The notes: generated from the sequence alone by a model not told the origin. Counted from the first letter of the stretch, positions 1 to 12,271 are shown. The stretch is 64,000 bases of DNA from Paulinella micropora (GCA_019918135.1 WBZZ01003756.1:156001-220000); one strand, 5' to 3'. A program made the numbers and translations.

Positions 1-7
1 CGGTGCC

Positions 8-79
8 ACCAGTATTTTCATTGAACATACCGCTCCGTCTGGACCAGTATTTTCATTGAACATACCGGTCCGTCTGGAA
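8..79. repeat. Tandem pair of about 35 bp
   Basis: Two adjacent copies of a unit containing accagtattttcattgaaca followed by a taccg..ccgtctgg segment. The first bases (ggtgccaccag) resemble the GGTGCCACCAG core of the minisatellites at 52.2 and 54.8 kb, so this may be the edge of a related array cut by the window start. Confidence 0.6.
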
Positions 80-152
80 GTGTTGGAACTGCCCTTGCGG
101 GGGTGTCATTAGAGCTTATCGTCAATTCTTCGTACTCCCCTCACGGGTGAGA

Positions 153-199
153 CGATGGAGGCGCATGTGCAGAAATGCATCAGCCATTGACAGAGAAGC

Positions 200-200
<1 letters not shown>
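153..200. repeat. Direct repeat, copy 1 (second copy 709-757)
   Basis: A 48-bp segment beginning cgatggaggcgcatgtgcag recurs exactly at 709-757, and both copies run directly into a (TTA)n array. The pair marks a segmental duplication of the array plus its left flank. Confidence 0.85.
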
Positions 201-448
<248 letters not shown>

Positions 449-607
449 GGCCATCGGTCCTTTCCATGGGCTGATTGGTATAAAGCTCCTAGAGTAATGT
501 TCTATGCCGTCACTTCCTTTATTCCACCGATTGGTGTGGAGACTTTCCTTATGGAATGGAGGACTGGATGCACATGGCCTTTTGGCTCAGCAATTGGCAG
601 GAGATAC

Positions 608-620
608 ACTATTATTATTA

Positions 621-692
<72 letters not shown>

Positions 693-708
693 TATTATTA
701 TTATTATT
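608..708. repeat. (TTA)n microsatellite, second array
   Basis: TTA/ATT array with one early TTG interruption and a phase slip near 690, ending directly at the second copy of the cgatggaggcg repeat. Confidence 0.97.
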
Positions 709-756
709 CGATGGAGGCGCATGTGCAGAAATGCATCAGCCATTGACAGAGAAGCA

Positions 757-885
<129 letters not shown>

Positions 886-931
886 GTCCGTTGAGGATAT
901 GCCATTAGCTGCATCAGTACGCCTCAGATAT
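886..931. repeat. Direct repeat, copy 1 (second copy 1379-1424)
   Basis: A 46-bp segment starting gtccgttgaggatatgccat recurs at 1379-1424. Copy 1 follows a TTA array and copy 2 precedes one, suggesting repeated duplication around the microsatellite. Confidence 0.85.
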
Positions 932-1378
932 GATAAATCTGCCTTGGAGTGTTGACTGTAACATATTTGAGGGAAATCCCGATGAAAAAACCTAGTCACA
1001 CTTGCTAAACAGAGTTCCAGCCCAATGGCCTCAAGGCGTTAAACTGTGACGCCAACTCATAACCCTTTGGTGGTAGATGCTGGGGAGGAGGGTCGTTGCG
1101 CGCGTAAAAGATCTTAAACTCCGCATATGCTGGTTGATAGCCCAGGACCCAGCAGACACCAGATTGTTATGGGTGGGGTTTCGAGGCAGCTCTAGCAACC
1201 GCGCTTGGTGTATGCACTTGCACATTCGGTGACGTCTTGCAAGAGGTTGCTGGGACTGCGGAATAACCTCGGCTTAGTGCAGTCTTGCCCGCAGGAGCTC
1301 CATCGGTGGTCCCGATCATCAGGCGAGAGACTGACACGGGGGGGTGGAGGACCTCGAACAAGGGTATTGGAGGCTTAT
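932..1378. other. Unassigned spacer
   Basis: Only short open frames without protein-like composition. I see no gene and no clear repeat here. Confidence 0.5.
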
Positions 1379-1423
1379 GTCCGTTGAGGATATGCCATTA
1401 GCTGCATCAGTACGCCTCAGATA

Positions 1424-1424
1424 T

Positions 1425-1455
<31 letters not shown>

Positions 1456-1490
1456 GTTGTAGTAGTAGTAGTAGTAGTGGTAGTATTTAT
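1424..1490. repeat. (ATT)n then (AGT)n microsatellite
   Basis: An ATT array passes into an AGT array. It is read through by an open frame on the plus strand but is not convincingly coding. Confidence 0.9.
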
Positions 1491-1507
1491 TTAGAATACT
1501 TATTATT

Positions 1508-1641
1508 CAAGGGAGGACCTCTCTCTCTATCTACCTCTCTCCCTCTTTCTCTCTCTCTCTCTCCCCTCCCCCCCCCCTTGTCTCTCTCACTATCGCTCTC
1601 TCTCTCTCCTCTCTCCTCTCTCCTCTCTCCTCTCTCTCCTC
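1508..1641. repeat. CT-rich low-complexity tract
   Basis: Long polypyrimidine tract of CTCT and CCCC. It could lie upstream of the coding segment that follows; nothing else identifies it. Confidence 0.9.
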
Positions 1642-1853
1642 ATGTATTTATCCGCTTTGTATTGATTAGGTCCATATGTTGCGGCGCAGAGGGCGCCCAT
1701 TTACGTGGGCTGGCTGCCAAAGGACAGCGGCGGCGGCTGCGGCGTCTTTGTGGATGCAGATGTGCTTCCATTGGGCTTTCGACTAGGGGGATGCGTTCCG
1801 GTGGATTTTCCTTGCGGTCAGACACTACCGACGTTTTTTCTCAACATTTCACC

Positions 1854-2426
1854 ATGAAGAACGATGGCATTTTGTCCTGCGGGATGCAACCGATCAGCAC
1901 GATAAGCCAAAACAGCCGGAACTCGATGCATTTAATCAACAGCTCATGCAGTGGGTTCGATGGTGACACTGCCAAGGCTTCGAACGCCAAGGTCCGCAAG
2001 GTCCAAAACATGGTGACTTTGACACGCGACGTTCGCAGAGGCAGTCAAATTTTCCTGAAGTACAAGAAGAACACTGACCTCGTCCTTACTACTGCCCCAA
2101 GCGAAGCCTATCCAGATTGGATGCAGGAAGCGGCATTCAGGAGGCAGAATATTCCTGTCTGGATGATTGATAAGGAAGAAGGCGTCCAGCTTTACTTTAT
2201 CGTACCTCCGCGCGAATATCCTTTGCATCTCAAATCAGTTTCATTCACTGTAGAAGAGAAGCAGGACATGATTCGCAATTTAAATTTGATGGCTGCTACT
2301 ACCACTGGTATGCCGCAACTACAAAGGTCGTATTCTCTTACAGACCAACAGAAGCAACTCCTTCTGGACAGTGTCTGCGATGATCTTTTTCCATCCAGCT
2401 CGCTCAGCAGGACCGCCTCTCTCTGA
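1854..2426 (+). CDS. Unrecognised coding segment, possible first exon of the transposase-like gene
   Basis: An open frame of about 190 codons from ATG 1854 to a TGA, with balanced composition unlike the repeats around it. The central part contains PDWMQEAAFRRQ and EGVQLYFIVPPREYP, which look like folded protein, but I do not recognise a family. It lies on the same strand 155 bp upstream of a set of short exons in consistent phase, so it may be an early exon of the same mobile-element gene. The true start, and the splice that would bypass the TGA at 2424-2426, are not resolved. It could also be a separate degenerate gene. Confidence 0.35.
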   Translation: MKNDGILSCGMQPISTISQNSRNSMHLINSSCSGFDGDTAKASNAKVRKVQNMVTLTRDVRRGSQIFLKYKKNTDLVLTTAPSEAYPDWMQEAAFRRQNIPVWMIDKEEGVQLYFIVPPREYPLHLKSVSFTVEEKQDMIRNLNLMAATTTGMPQLQRSYSLTDQQKQLLLDSVCDDLFPSSSLSRTASL

Positions 2427-2581
2427 TGTTACAGTGTCGGTGGAACATCTAGCTTCAGCGACACGCTCAACAGGACAGCATCTGATGTTACATTCAGTGT
2501 CGGTGGATTCTGTAGCGTCAGCGACACGGTCCCAGTTTGTTTTCGTGAATGATCAATTGCACAATATATTATATTTTGTAG

Positions 2582-5500
2582 GATAGTGAAGCTGAGCCTC
2601 TTGCTGATCCACGCAGCGCTCAGATTCTGACAGACTTGGTGTTTGAGGAGGAGGATGACATTGAAGAGGTAGTAATAGTAATACTATCACTCTGTAGTTG
2701 TGATATAATGCTTGTGTTTTGAAGGGTCCTGATGCTAGGCTAGTGTACACACCGCTATCTGCACCTAAGGACATGGAGGTGGGTGAACGCATCCGCCAAC
2801 TGGCAGACCTGGCCGCGAGTGCATTGGAGTCTCCCATGGTTTCCTATACCCTCTACCCTCCTCACCAACGACTGCATTACTCCGTCTCATTTTAGCTTAA
2901 ATTGAGTCAATCAGAGTACACACTCGCCCACGTGCATAATGTTGTTCAGGCTGACAGTCGTGAGGAAGACCCAACACCAGGCTTTCAGGAGGAAGCGCGA
3001 CAGTGTCGATACAATCTCCAGGAAGTCATGGACTCAGTGGCGCCATTGTACGTCAGCATGGGACTGGCTGCGCCTACCGTCGTGCGCTCTCGTGTGGATC
3101 CTAACCGCCCATACCGCATGAAGAAGAGGAAGCCAGCGGCCGGTCCCTTACTTCAGCGACCTGAGGCCATGAAGAAGTGGCTGGGTATGACGTTTGGAGA
3201 ACTTGATGCTATTGTCAGAGCGCCATGCTGTCTCAAGTGGAAGTGCTACTCTTTCATCCAAACCCGTGATGTGATGGAAAAGCGTGCGAAGATATGCTCT
3301 CTTTCCTTGCGTGAAGTATACACTTGGATTTCCAACCTACTTGAGGGTATGGAACAGTATGATGGGTCCACCCAATACTTTTATCAGACGGAACAGGTAT
3401 GCAAGGTCGCATGGCAACGGATTTATGGCATCTCCGACAAGGTTTTGGCAAGAGCAAGGAAGCTTTGGGCCAACAACAGCAAAATTTTTGTGAATTCATC
3501 TTCTATGCATCCTCATGTCGCGGACATGTGTGTCGTCTTGCTTTGCGAGAGATTTTCCCTCGATCCGGAAATAATGTCGACCGGTAAATGGAAGCTGCAG
3601 GAGATGGCGCAGGACGCGCGCGTGCAGCAGTACGTCCGGGAGCATTGGCGTGAGGGTTGTTTGATTCATGGATCACAGGCAGATGCTGATCTTCCACCAA
3701 CCGACGCCACCATCAACAAGGCGTGGAGACTTCACTTCAAGAACGTGGAGTTTGTTCGAGGTATTACTATCAAAATTTGATTCATGTCATTCTGCTGTGT
3801 ACAGTAAGTAATCTTTATGTACTGTTTTGTTTAGAGAGAGACTTTTCCAAGGATGACATCTGCACGGCACTTGTCTCTGAGCATGCCAAGGGCTTCAAGA
3901 GCGAGGCGAAGGCGCAGGATTGGCGCCGCCGCAGCCAGCTCCATCACAAGGTCTGCTATCTATCAGCCTTTATCTTCAACTTGAACAGATCATTGAACTG
4001 TGCGCTGTAGCTTCATCGCACCTGCAGAGTGGAGGCCATGAAGAGGAAGAAAAGGCGCCCCATTGGATCTTTTTTCACTGGTCATTTCTACCGACATGAA
4101 GCCGCCAGTCGTCATCCCTTCCTGCCGTCGTGCGGCAAAGGATTTCAAAGGCAAGAGGGTTTTTCGTCTGTGTGTGGGAATGACAACTGTCCACACCAAT
4201 GACCACCATTTTATTTTCACCTATCTCGAGGGCGCCGTCGAAAAAGGCGTCAACAGTAACATCACGATGTTGGCTGCCATCATCCACTGGGCGCTGTGGC
4301 AGCCGAGGACCATGCAAGCGTGGCAGCTTAACCTCGAGTACGATGGTGCAGGAGATAATACCGCCAGGCACATGTTGGGATTTGGAGCCCATATCGTGGA
4401 CAGGGACGTTTTCGGACAGGTACTTACAATCATAAACGCACGTACATACATACATATATAAAATAGATACATGGTACAGGTGGACCATAATCGAATGGTC
4501 AAGGGTCGTGGCCATGATGGTGACGATCAAGGCTTCAGGGTGATGCAAGTCTGGACCAACTCTACGTTCCTGACCACCAATATCGCCCAGGCCCTGTGCA
4601 AGCTCATCTTGGCTTTCAAAACCCAAGAGGAAGCGTTACACCATTCTGCTTCTTACCTGCAATTACGACTGGTCGACCTGGCTAACCCCGTGCATGAACC
4701 CCAACATCCGCAACTACTCCAGGTACAGTAACTATGTAAGTATACCTATGTCACATACTATGTGAACTATGTATGTATGTAATGTGTATGCAGGCCTCTG
4801 GCATGGTGCACCCGCAAACGAGACCCCGGCGAGCTTCCGACCTCGGAGGTCAAGACGTGGGGCGGAGCGCAGCAGGAGTGGCACGGGGAGAACGACGATC
4901 CACATGGAGCTCCTATCAAGCTCTTTATCAAACGTCGAGGTAATACAGCAAATCTGCTTTGCATATGTGCGTTTGGGAGAGCTTTGCATGGCTTAATAAT
5001 ATTACTGTGTGTTTGGGTGTTGTTTACAGAGGGAGAGCTGCCTCAGAGGTTGCCTACTGACGCTTTTGTTAGCCAGCGGCTCAAGAAGGATATTCGATCT
5101 CTCAGCAAGTATCTATCGCCCCAGGAGCGGGAGTGGGTAGAAACAATGCTGCGCGACAGAAACCTGACGCGATTGGAGATACGGCGAAGGTGGGCTTCCA
5201 CTGCAGGAAGACCAGCGCACATGGAGTGTGTGGTTGGCTCAGGCAAGCTTTGGCGCATCGACCTGCGCGTAATCGACTTCCTGCCAACCAATTGGTTGGA
5301 ATTGCCCCCTAACCGAGCAGAAAAGATGCAGGCGCTGACTCATCTCACCAAAGAACAGTTGCAAAACCTGCCGCGCACTTACTTCTGTAACGACAGTAAC
5401 CCGCCCGCGCACCCTGCTTGGCGTGGAGCCCAAGAGCTGACAAGGGAGGAGAGACTAGCGCAAGAAATTGCGTTCTCGAGCTCAGCCGCACCCTGGCAGA

Positions 5501-5680
5501 AGATTGTTCGCCTACTTCGAGTTTGTCCTGACAAGGAAGCCTTCGCAGCGAAGCACATGGTCGTCAAGGAGCTCAAGCTGTGGCTTCGCCAGCATGGAGT
5601 CTCAACTCAGAACAAAGAGTGGAAGCAATTTGTGAAGAAAGTACTCGTAGATTTAGCATCATTGCCAACATCATCAGGTA
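2582..5680 (+). CDS. Multi-exon transposase-like gene, DUF7869-like core, degenerate
   Basis: Exons inferred from GT-AG boundaries with matching phase: 2582-2668, 2725-2838, 2896-3760, 3835-3950, 3989-4419, 4480-about 4735, 4794-about 4938 and about 5031-5680. Introns are 38-75 nt. The exon 3989-4419 and the next one hold a segment with GDNTARHMLGFGAHIVDRD followed by VKGRGHDGDDQGFR. This fits the order seen in DUF7869 proteins of protist and oomycete mobile elements (Asp, then a conserved helix, then a GHxHxDxDQ-like signature), although the His and Asp pattern is imperfect. Single-base frame breaks near 4085 and 4625 show it is a decayed copy. The final long exon is hydrophilic and unrecognised. 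Family assignment is from remembered motif order, not from a search. Confidence 0.45.
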
Positions 5681-5778
5681 CATATAATTTGTATATTTAT
5701 GTATGTATGCAATTTAACAATGCCTACCTACCTGCCAACACTATACATCCTTTTTCATTTAATAAATTTGTATGTAGG

Positions 5779-6684
5779 TGTGTTCTTGCGGGCTGGAAGA
5801 GTCAGATGACGAGAGAAAAATGAAAGCCGACGCGCCTGTCGTGCCCGCCGATGAGGCAGACGTAGAGCAGCAGCGCGATGGTATCTATTAACATATATTT
5901 TGAGTCTTGATGATTTGCGAGTCAAGTCGAAATTTGTTATGTTTTTCTATGTAGCTTCAGCTCCAGTGAGGGGTCGAAACCGACGACAACGGCGAGGACG
6001 TCGCCGTGAACGCCGCGCTGCTGCCTCACGCAGGCGCCCCGCCCGTTCTCTTCAGGAGCATGACGATGAAGCAAAGCCAGACTCTCAAGTACACGCGCCT
6101 GCCGCCACTCAGTCAGAGTCGGACTCTGACAGTTCCTACAGAGAGTCTGACGGTAATTTGTCTTCTTTCGCATGCTAGTAATAATATTAATCCATATTAT
6201 AATATAATTGTGAAGCCGACTCTGGTCCTGTTGCAGGTGCAGGTCCAGAGGAAGTCAGCGACTCCTCCTCCCCCCCCCCACCCGATTCCGACATAGACTT
6301 GGATGGTAATTCATAAGTCTTTTGCATGTATATGTCCAAAATATTAATCATTAGTAGTAATCAATATAATATAATCAATACTGTACGTAGGTAAAGCCGA
6401 CTCCGGTCCAGGACCTGCTGGTCGCGGGCGTGGGCGCCGGGCTGTAGGTGCTCGGAGAGGCCGCGGATCCGGAGGGCGAAAGCGACTGCCCAGTGCCACG
6501 GACGAAGAGAGCCAACCACCCGCCCGCCGCCAAGCGAGGTGACGAACAAAAAGGTCCAGATTCAGATCCATTCTGGACATGTCATGCATGTGGCTTTAAG
6601 CAGTTAGAACCATATAATCACAGGTGCGAGCTATGCAAATGGCCAGATTACGATGACGTGGCTTCTGACACGGATCCCGTTTGA
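5779..6684 (+). CDS. C-terminal exons of the same gene: acidic/Arg-rich linkers and a four-Cys zinc finger
   Basis: Short exons separated by gtatct..gtag and gtaatt..gtag introns encode a low-complexity linker rich in Asp/Glu/Ser, an Arg-rich patch (GRNRRQRRGRRRERR) and repeats of the type ADSGP. The last open stretch, ending at TGA 6682-6684, holds FWTCHACGFKQLEPYN then CELC, a C-x2-C...C-x2-C arrangement with the W before the first Cys. This resembles RanBP2-type or other small zinc ribbons. I infer it belongs to the upstream transposase-like gene because orientation and intron style match; it could be an independent gene. Confidence 0.4.
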
Positions 6685-7380
6685 AGTCAACGCGGAAATG
6701 CACATGCAGATGAAAGTATTTTTCACCTGCTTGTCGCTCATGTCTAAGTTCTTGCTAATTTTGATTTGCATTCAATTAGACTGCGCTCAGCGCTACTCTT
6801 CCCCTTTCAAACCCCCGCCACCCCAGTACTAGTATTTGTTTGAGGCAGTTATTGATGCGCGGTAGTGGTCGGTGCGGCTGTTGCGATTTCAGCAACATAT
6901 TGAGGCAATCTTCGATGTTAAGGATTTTCAGGCCACGCATAGACGATTGCCTCAAACAGTCAACGATTTCTCAATCGATATGCACCTCCTGACACACCTT
7001 AACCCCCCCCCCCCCCCGCCTGTGCCTGGCTTGTCAGCGGACCTTAAGACACCCCCGCCCCAGGCTGTAAACGAAGCGTGAAATAAAGGGAAAGCAGAGC
7101 AAATTGTTGCTATTACCAGCAAAATCGACATAAAACTAGCGTGGGAGTGTGATAAAAAATATGCTTTTAGATCGGTTCCAGCCCAAGTCCAGCCAGCTCC
7201 GGAGGTGAAGTCAAACAGCTTTCTCATTAATAAAAACATGTTTTAATATTATTTTAATACATTCTAGAACAAGGGGATCGATTTCCTATCATTTCCTGAT
7301 GTTTTGAAAAAATTACGTCCGGACATAGAAAATTTTCGGAAAAAGGGGGATCCCCTAGTTATTCGATTCATATGTTCTCT
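6685..7380. other. Spacer without recognised genes
   Basis: AT-rich with one C run at about 7002-7018. Short open frames only. Confidence 0.5.
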
Positions 7381-8200
7381 ACACTGGGCCTGACCGTGAC
7401 GCCCCGGCTATCCAGTACTTCTCTCAAGTTCACGGACACACAGACCCGCTGGGCGACCATCTGAGAGAATCCTATGGTGTCATCTACGGAATTCAACAGT
7501 GCCGCTCCCTCCTCGACGCTAGCGACAATGGATTCATCATCGTTACTGACCACCGGCCACCCTTGAGGTTATGGCACGTTCTCAGCCCTATGGTCACCGG
7601 ATTGGTTTTGGAAAACCTCCAGACAATCCACTATAAGGTAGATTACCTCCCCGGTAAACAAAGCCTTCCTCCGGATAATCTGTCCCGTGTCCCCAGCATA
7701 AGCTCAGGCATCCCGACCCTCATCGACGAAGCCGAAGCTACTTTACGGCTCCTCGCAACCATTGTACTGCCCAGAGAAGACTCTACTTTTGGCCTGCCAT
7801 TGAAGGCACACATACCGCTTTGGAGACGAAACTCAAGTCTCTCTCCTGCCGCATCATCCGTGCTAGCCCGACACCACAGAACATTCAAGCCCCATGGGAT
7901 CATCCCTCTTGCTGAACGTTCCCTGGCCACCGCACGGCCTATGTTCGCCCTTCACACAACAAACCATTTGCCCTGCTCATGCAAGAAGATCTCGTCCACT
8001 ACGTCCCGCACCATACTCTCTCACAAGAAACCGTCGAGACGTGTCACCAAATCACATTTGAGGACAACTTAGTGTGGCTAGTCTTTGGCCTCCGTATGGA
8101 ATGGCACTACAGATACCCTCTTGTTGCTACTTCACACGCCCCCCGCGTCGTTCGACCAAGTCAAGTTCAAAGTAATCTATCTCTCAAACGCAGAGTTTAG
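7381..8200 (+). pseudogene. Ty3/gypsy-type retrotransposon fragment (RNase H region)
   Basis: The translation around 7540-7700, read across frame breaks, gives TDHRP-like residues and then LENLQTIHYKVDYLPGKQ and DNLSRVPS, the hallmark sequence at the end of the RNase H domain of Ty3/gypsy pol (TDHRPL...YLPGKxNxxADxLSR). The following open frame to about 8070 is the start of a spacer/integrase region and is not recognisable. There are in-frame stops before 7563 and no LTRs that I can see. It is a dead fragment in the host flank. Confidence 0.75.
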
Positions 8201-8994
8201 GGAAGCTACCCCGCTAAGGGTATAGAATAACCGAAGAAAAGACTTTTAATAAATTTGGGTCACACAAACTTATGATGTTATGACCTTTACAGAATGGTAA
8301 TACTCATTTGATTCTAGGCATTCCAGACTATGATTCGCGAATACTCTAGAAAGTGTCCTTGTCAGTAATAAAGGTATTAATAACTGTCCGGCCTATGAAC
8401 TTGCCTATGACTAAGACTATCCAAATTACCGGTAAATTGTCTAGGTGGAGTAACGGGTATTAGTAGTACATTACAACGTTCCCCCTTAGTCGCAAGTCAT
8501 AGGCTATATTAGTGGCCAGTGTGTAATATTAAAAAAAATTAGTGGTGAGGATCAGTTATGGGCAACCCTAAGGTCATCAACTCCCAATTTCATCACATCC
8601 TCTATGCATGTATTTCTGTAGTCATGCAGTAACATGTATGAAGTATGTATGTGTTCAAAAATTTGCAAGCGCTTCCCGTAGAGGGTAGCAAAAATCGAAA
8701 AAAAAATTAGATTTCCTATTCTAGGACAGAAAGAAGGATAGAAAGAATTTAAATTGCTAAGTCACGTTGGGGTAAGATAGCCTCCGCCGGCCTCGCGCGG
8801 CAGTCGGCAATTCAACCTTGGCTTGACGCCGGGCTCTCAGTTACACCGACCCCTGCGCAAAACAAAGCTGCTGCAACAAGCAACAAACTGCACAAAACAC
8901 TCAAAGCAAACATAGGTGAGTGGACATGCAAATCCCGAAATTACTCGATCTTTACCGTAAATTCGTTAAGTAAATACTCGAATTGTTCTTTCGG
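8201..8994. other. Spacer, possible retroelement remnant
   Basis: AT-rich stretch between two retrotransposon remnants. It may contain LTR-derived sequence, but I could not pair two LTR copies by eye. Confidence 0.35.
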
Positions 8995-10619
8995 TTAATA
9001 TTTTGTCATTACATCACCTATCTGCTTCTTAGTACCTACTTTTACAAACTTAATCTTACCGTCTCTCTGTAGGTGGTGCATAAAGTGCAATTCTAAAGGT
9101 AAGTGTTTAGTTCTATTACCTGACATACCCCTCTCTGCCGCTAAGATTGTTTGTGAGTTATCCTCAAATAGTTCTATCGGGCTCTTTTGGGCTATGTTTA
9201 GTTCTTGTGTGATGTGTTTTAGTGCAAGTCCTTCCCTAATGCACTCAGTTGCTGCAAATATTTCAGCATCATTGGAACTCAGGGCGATGCGACTCTTTCG
9301 CTTTGATAACCATGCAACTGGATCGCTGCCCCATAGGATCACGAATCCAGTGCGGGACTTTCCTGTTTCTTACAAACTTTGTGAGCCGCGTCGGGCCACA
9401 TGGAAAGTTTTGGATAGGTTTGCCCTTCCTGCTCTGACTTAGCTTCAAGGTAAGCTAAACCTCGATAAGAGTTAACTAAATAACGAAAGATTCTGGCTAA
9501 CATCGCATAAGTTATTCCCTTATCGATAGTTTGCATGACACTTGCCGAATTTAGTGCTTGTTCTATATCGGGTCTTGTCATCTTTGCGAGAAATAGCAAA
9601 CGACCAACTAAACTAGGAATTGAAAATTTTCGCAAGCTGGCTGATTCTGACAGTTCCGTGAAATGTTCTTGCGCTGGAGTACTGACGGGTTTAGCAGAAT
9701 CGTAACCTACTTCTTTTAGTATCTGCTGCTGATATTTTCGCTGATGCAAAATTATTTTCCCGTTCGATTGCTCTATCTCTATTCCTTTGAATTCACGGGC
9801 TATACCGAGTCTTTTGAGCGGGAAATGTTTTTCTAATGCGGACGCAAAACGCTCATATGCTTGCTTGTTTGGTGCTGTAAACAACAAGTCATCTACATGA
9901 AATATCCCTACTATCGCTTCTCTTAAAGCTTTATCCTTTTCTACAAACATACATAAATCAGAATCTAGCAGTCTAAATCTTAGCTCCTCTAACTTGGGTG
10001 CTAATATCTCATACCATCTTCTTCCTGCCTGAGGTGCGCCATACAAGGCACCATCTATACGCCATATCATCCCCTCATGCCCTTATCTGTCTACACTCTC
10101 TGGCGCATATGCATAAACAGGGTCATTCATACGAGCATTTAGGTATGCATTTTTAAAGTCTATGCCGTATAGTTTGTGTTTGTGCCAGACAGATAGTTTG
10201 GCGAGAAATAAAAGTGAACGGTGCGCGGCGCAAGGGACAACGAGCTGATCTGGGTTATAGCTGACACCGGGTTCTAACATATCTCCCCGTAAAGCTAAAC
10301 GAGACTTTATGAACTTTTTCCCGGTCTCATCTAACTTTACTTTGTGAACCCATGTCAATCTAACTATCTTACTAACTCCTGCCTTGCTTGCCTCCTTATG
10401 GGGTACCCATGTGTATGTGTTAAAGAACTGAAGAGCTTTCAGCTCTGCTTTCATACCCTCTAAAACATCTATGGCTGTCAAACCTGCCTCTATGACATCT
10501 CTAGGTACTCTAACATCTACATACAAATGAAAATCACGAATCTCATCTGCCACCATACGGTCATCGCATAAGAACATATTACCGGGACTTTGCAATGTGC
10601 GGCCATGCACATACAGGAT
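8995..10619 (-). pseudogene. Ty1/copia retrotransposon pol fragment: reverse transcriptase and RNase H
   Basis: Three consecutive minus-strand frames (10610-10083, 10070-9339, 9342-8995) read as copia pol. The first carries LTWVHKVKLDETGKKFIKSRL and KLYGIDFKNAYLNARM. The second has LYGAPQAGRRWYE and the catalytic FHVDDLLF (YVDD-type box). The third has SSNDAEIFAATECIREGL and EDNSQTI of the copia RNase H. The breaks between frames are single events (stop near 10083, frame change near 9340). No integrase or gag lies in this piece and no LTR pair is visible, so it is a 5'-truncated, dead copy abutting the left edge of the GC-rich island. Confidence 0.9.
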
Positions 10620-10959
10620 GCGGGGGGCAAAGCCCCCGAGTCCCCCGTTCAGCCCGCGCCAGCGGGCTGAGAGCCTTCAATAAAAAATTTTCTTGTATCT
10701 TTTCTGAGATTCCAGGAGATTAAGCACGCCCGCCAGGCCGGGCTCTCTCCTTGCAAACACACCTCAATGCGCACCCCTGCCCTGACTCACTTATTCTAGC
10801 GGGAGTAAACGGCCTGTCTGAAAATTGAGTTTTTATTTAAAAAGTCAGCACCCGGCAGGGGGCGCCAAGAAAGATTTTTTTAATTAAAGTTCGACGGTCT
10901 TAGATTGAGAGCACTGAGAACTAAGAGAGTGACAGGGAAGGGGGAGAGAAAAAATTGTT
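10620..10959. other. Left border zone of the GC-rich island with two small hairpins
   Basis: Base composition switches here from the AT-richer copia fragment to the island. Two perfect small stem-loops sit at 10623-10637 (GGGGG/CCCCC with a CAAAG loop) and 10651-10668 (AGCCCGC/GCGGGCT, loop GCCA). No gene is visible. They might be a terminus or simply repeat-derived. Confidence 0.5.
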
Positions 10960-12271
10960 TTAATCCCCCGTCTGAGAACCTGGACAATGAGGGAGAAGGG
11001 GGGGGGGGGGGGACGTCTTGGTGGAGGCGTTTTGTGTGTTTATATTTTCTTGGTACCTCTTGTGCCCTGACCTTCCCCCCTTTCCCTGCTCTTTGAGCCC
11101 CCCGGGCTCAGGGGGCTCAGGTGGAGGAAAGAAAAAAAGAGGGGGCGGGGGGGGGGGGGGGCGCTCCCCCCCCCGTTCGGCCACGTAGCAGCCCGCCAAG
11201 ATTTTGAACGAACATGAGGCGCTGTCCTTGTTTGGAGAGCAGTGGAGCTCCTGGCGAAGCCCCCAGCTGGCGCTCGTGGGGGATGGTATGCCTCCTGGCA
11301 GCATGGCCCCCCGGGTGATGAACATGCTGTAATAAACCAGGAGTAGGGTCGGCGTGATTTTGCCTACGCTGCCTAGAGTGTGCACGATGACGTAGGCCTC
11401 GACCCAGGCCCGCAGCAAAGGCCAGGCGCTGGCGAGGGGCTTCATTAGGGGCCAGGTCTCCGGGAGGGTGGAGCAGGCCGCGAAGATGTTCCTCGCTAGA
11501 TTGTTGTTGGTGGAAAACGCAAACCCATGCCGCCAGAACCGCTCATTGTGGTGCAGCGCCAGGCTTGGCGCTTGGTGGCCGTCGGTGCCCATGCCTATCC
11601 AGACACAGCGAACTGCCGTCGGCAGAGCCTCGGCCGTGTTGAATAGGGCCAGCCAGCGCGATGATGACGAGGACGACGACGAAAAAGACTGCAACGTGCC
11701 CGAGGGGGCCTGGCGGGAGGGGCCCAGCACGTTTCCACCGACTGCCGCGAGGACAATCAGCGCGGGGCTAAGCGCGTTAAGCACCTTGGCGAGAAAATCA
11801 GCCCCTGAAGCACCGGCCAGGGGCACAAAGAGCACCCGGGGCGCTAGACGGCCCATGGACTCGGCGGCAGTCGAGAGCGCTAGGGACTCTTGCAGCAGCG
11901 TGCCCGCGAGGAAGGCTGGGTCGCGCAGCGCCTCGCTGGCTTTGGTCTCAAGAGGGAGCATGTCTCTAACCAACAGGGCCAGCTCTGTGTGATTGTGCGG
12001 CCTGACCTTGTAGCAGCCCCCTCCCCCCCCCCCCCCCCACGTCCTCGGTCATAAAGTTTAAGTAGTGCACGGCAAAGGCCTGGCTTGTTGGGCGGCGACG
12101 GAATCCCGTCCCACAAAGTACAGACTCCAGCACGAGCTCCCGCGCCGGGGACATGACCAAGACTATAGGGGGCTCGCCGTGCGTCTCGCTTTTGAAAGCC
12201 AGGCACAGCGCGACCATCATGTCAGGGTAGCCCTTGGTGGCGATCACAACCCTTTGGCCCGTTTTCTCCAT
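10960..12271 (-). CDS. Unrecognised island protein, frame change at an internal G tract
   Basis: Reads from ATG 12271 (MEKTGQRVVIATKG...) to about 12040, then the same protein appears to continue in another frame from about 12006 to 10960. The part after the break has long hydrophobic segments (APRVLFVPLAGASGADFL, ALSPALIVLAAVGG), a run of nine Ser, and a Pro-rich tail encoded by C/G runs that may not be real. No family recognised; the first 80 residues resemble a Rossmann-type start (VVIATKGYPDMMVALCLAF). The frame change coincides with a G run at 12022-12038 and could be a tract-length error, a mutation, or a 34-nt GT-AG intron (12040-12007) whose removal restores frame. Confidence 0.55.

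Noticed and set aside
7563-8072. Plus-strand 169-codon open frame as a separate gene
   Set aside because: Its start is the end of a Ty3/gypsy RNase H domain, so it is a retrotransposon fragment.
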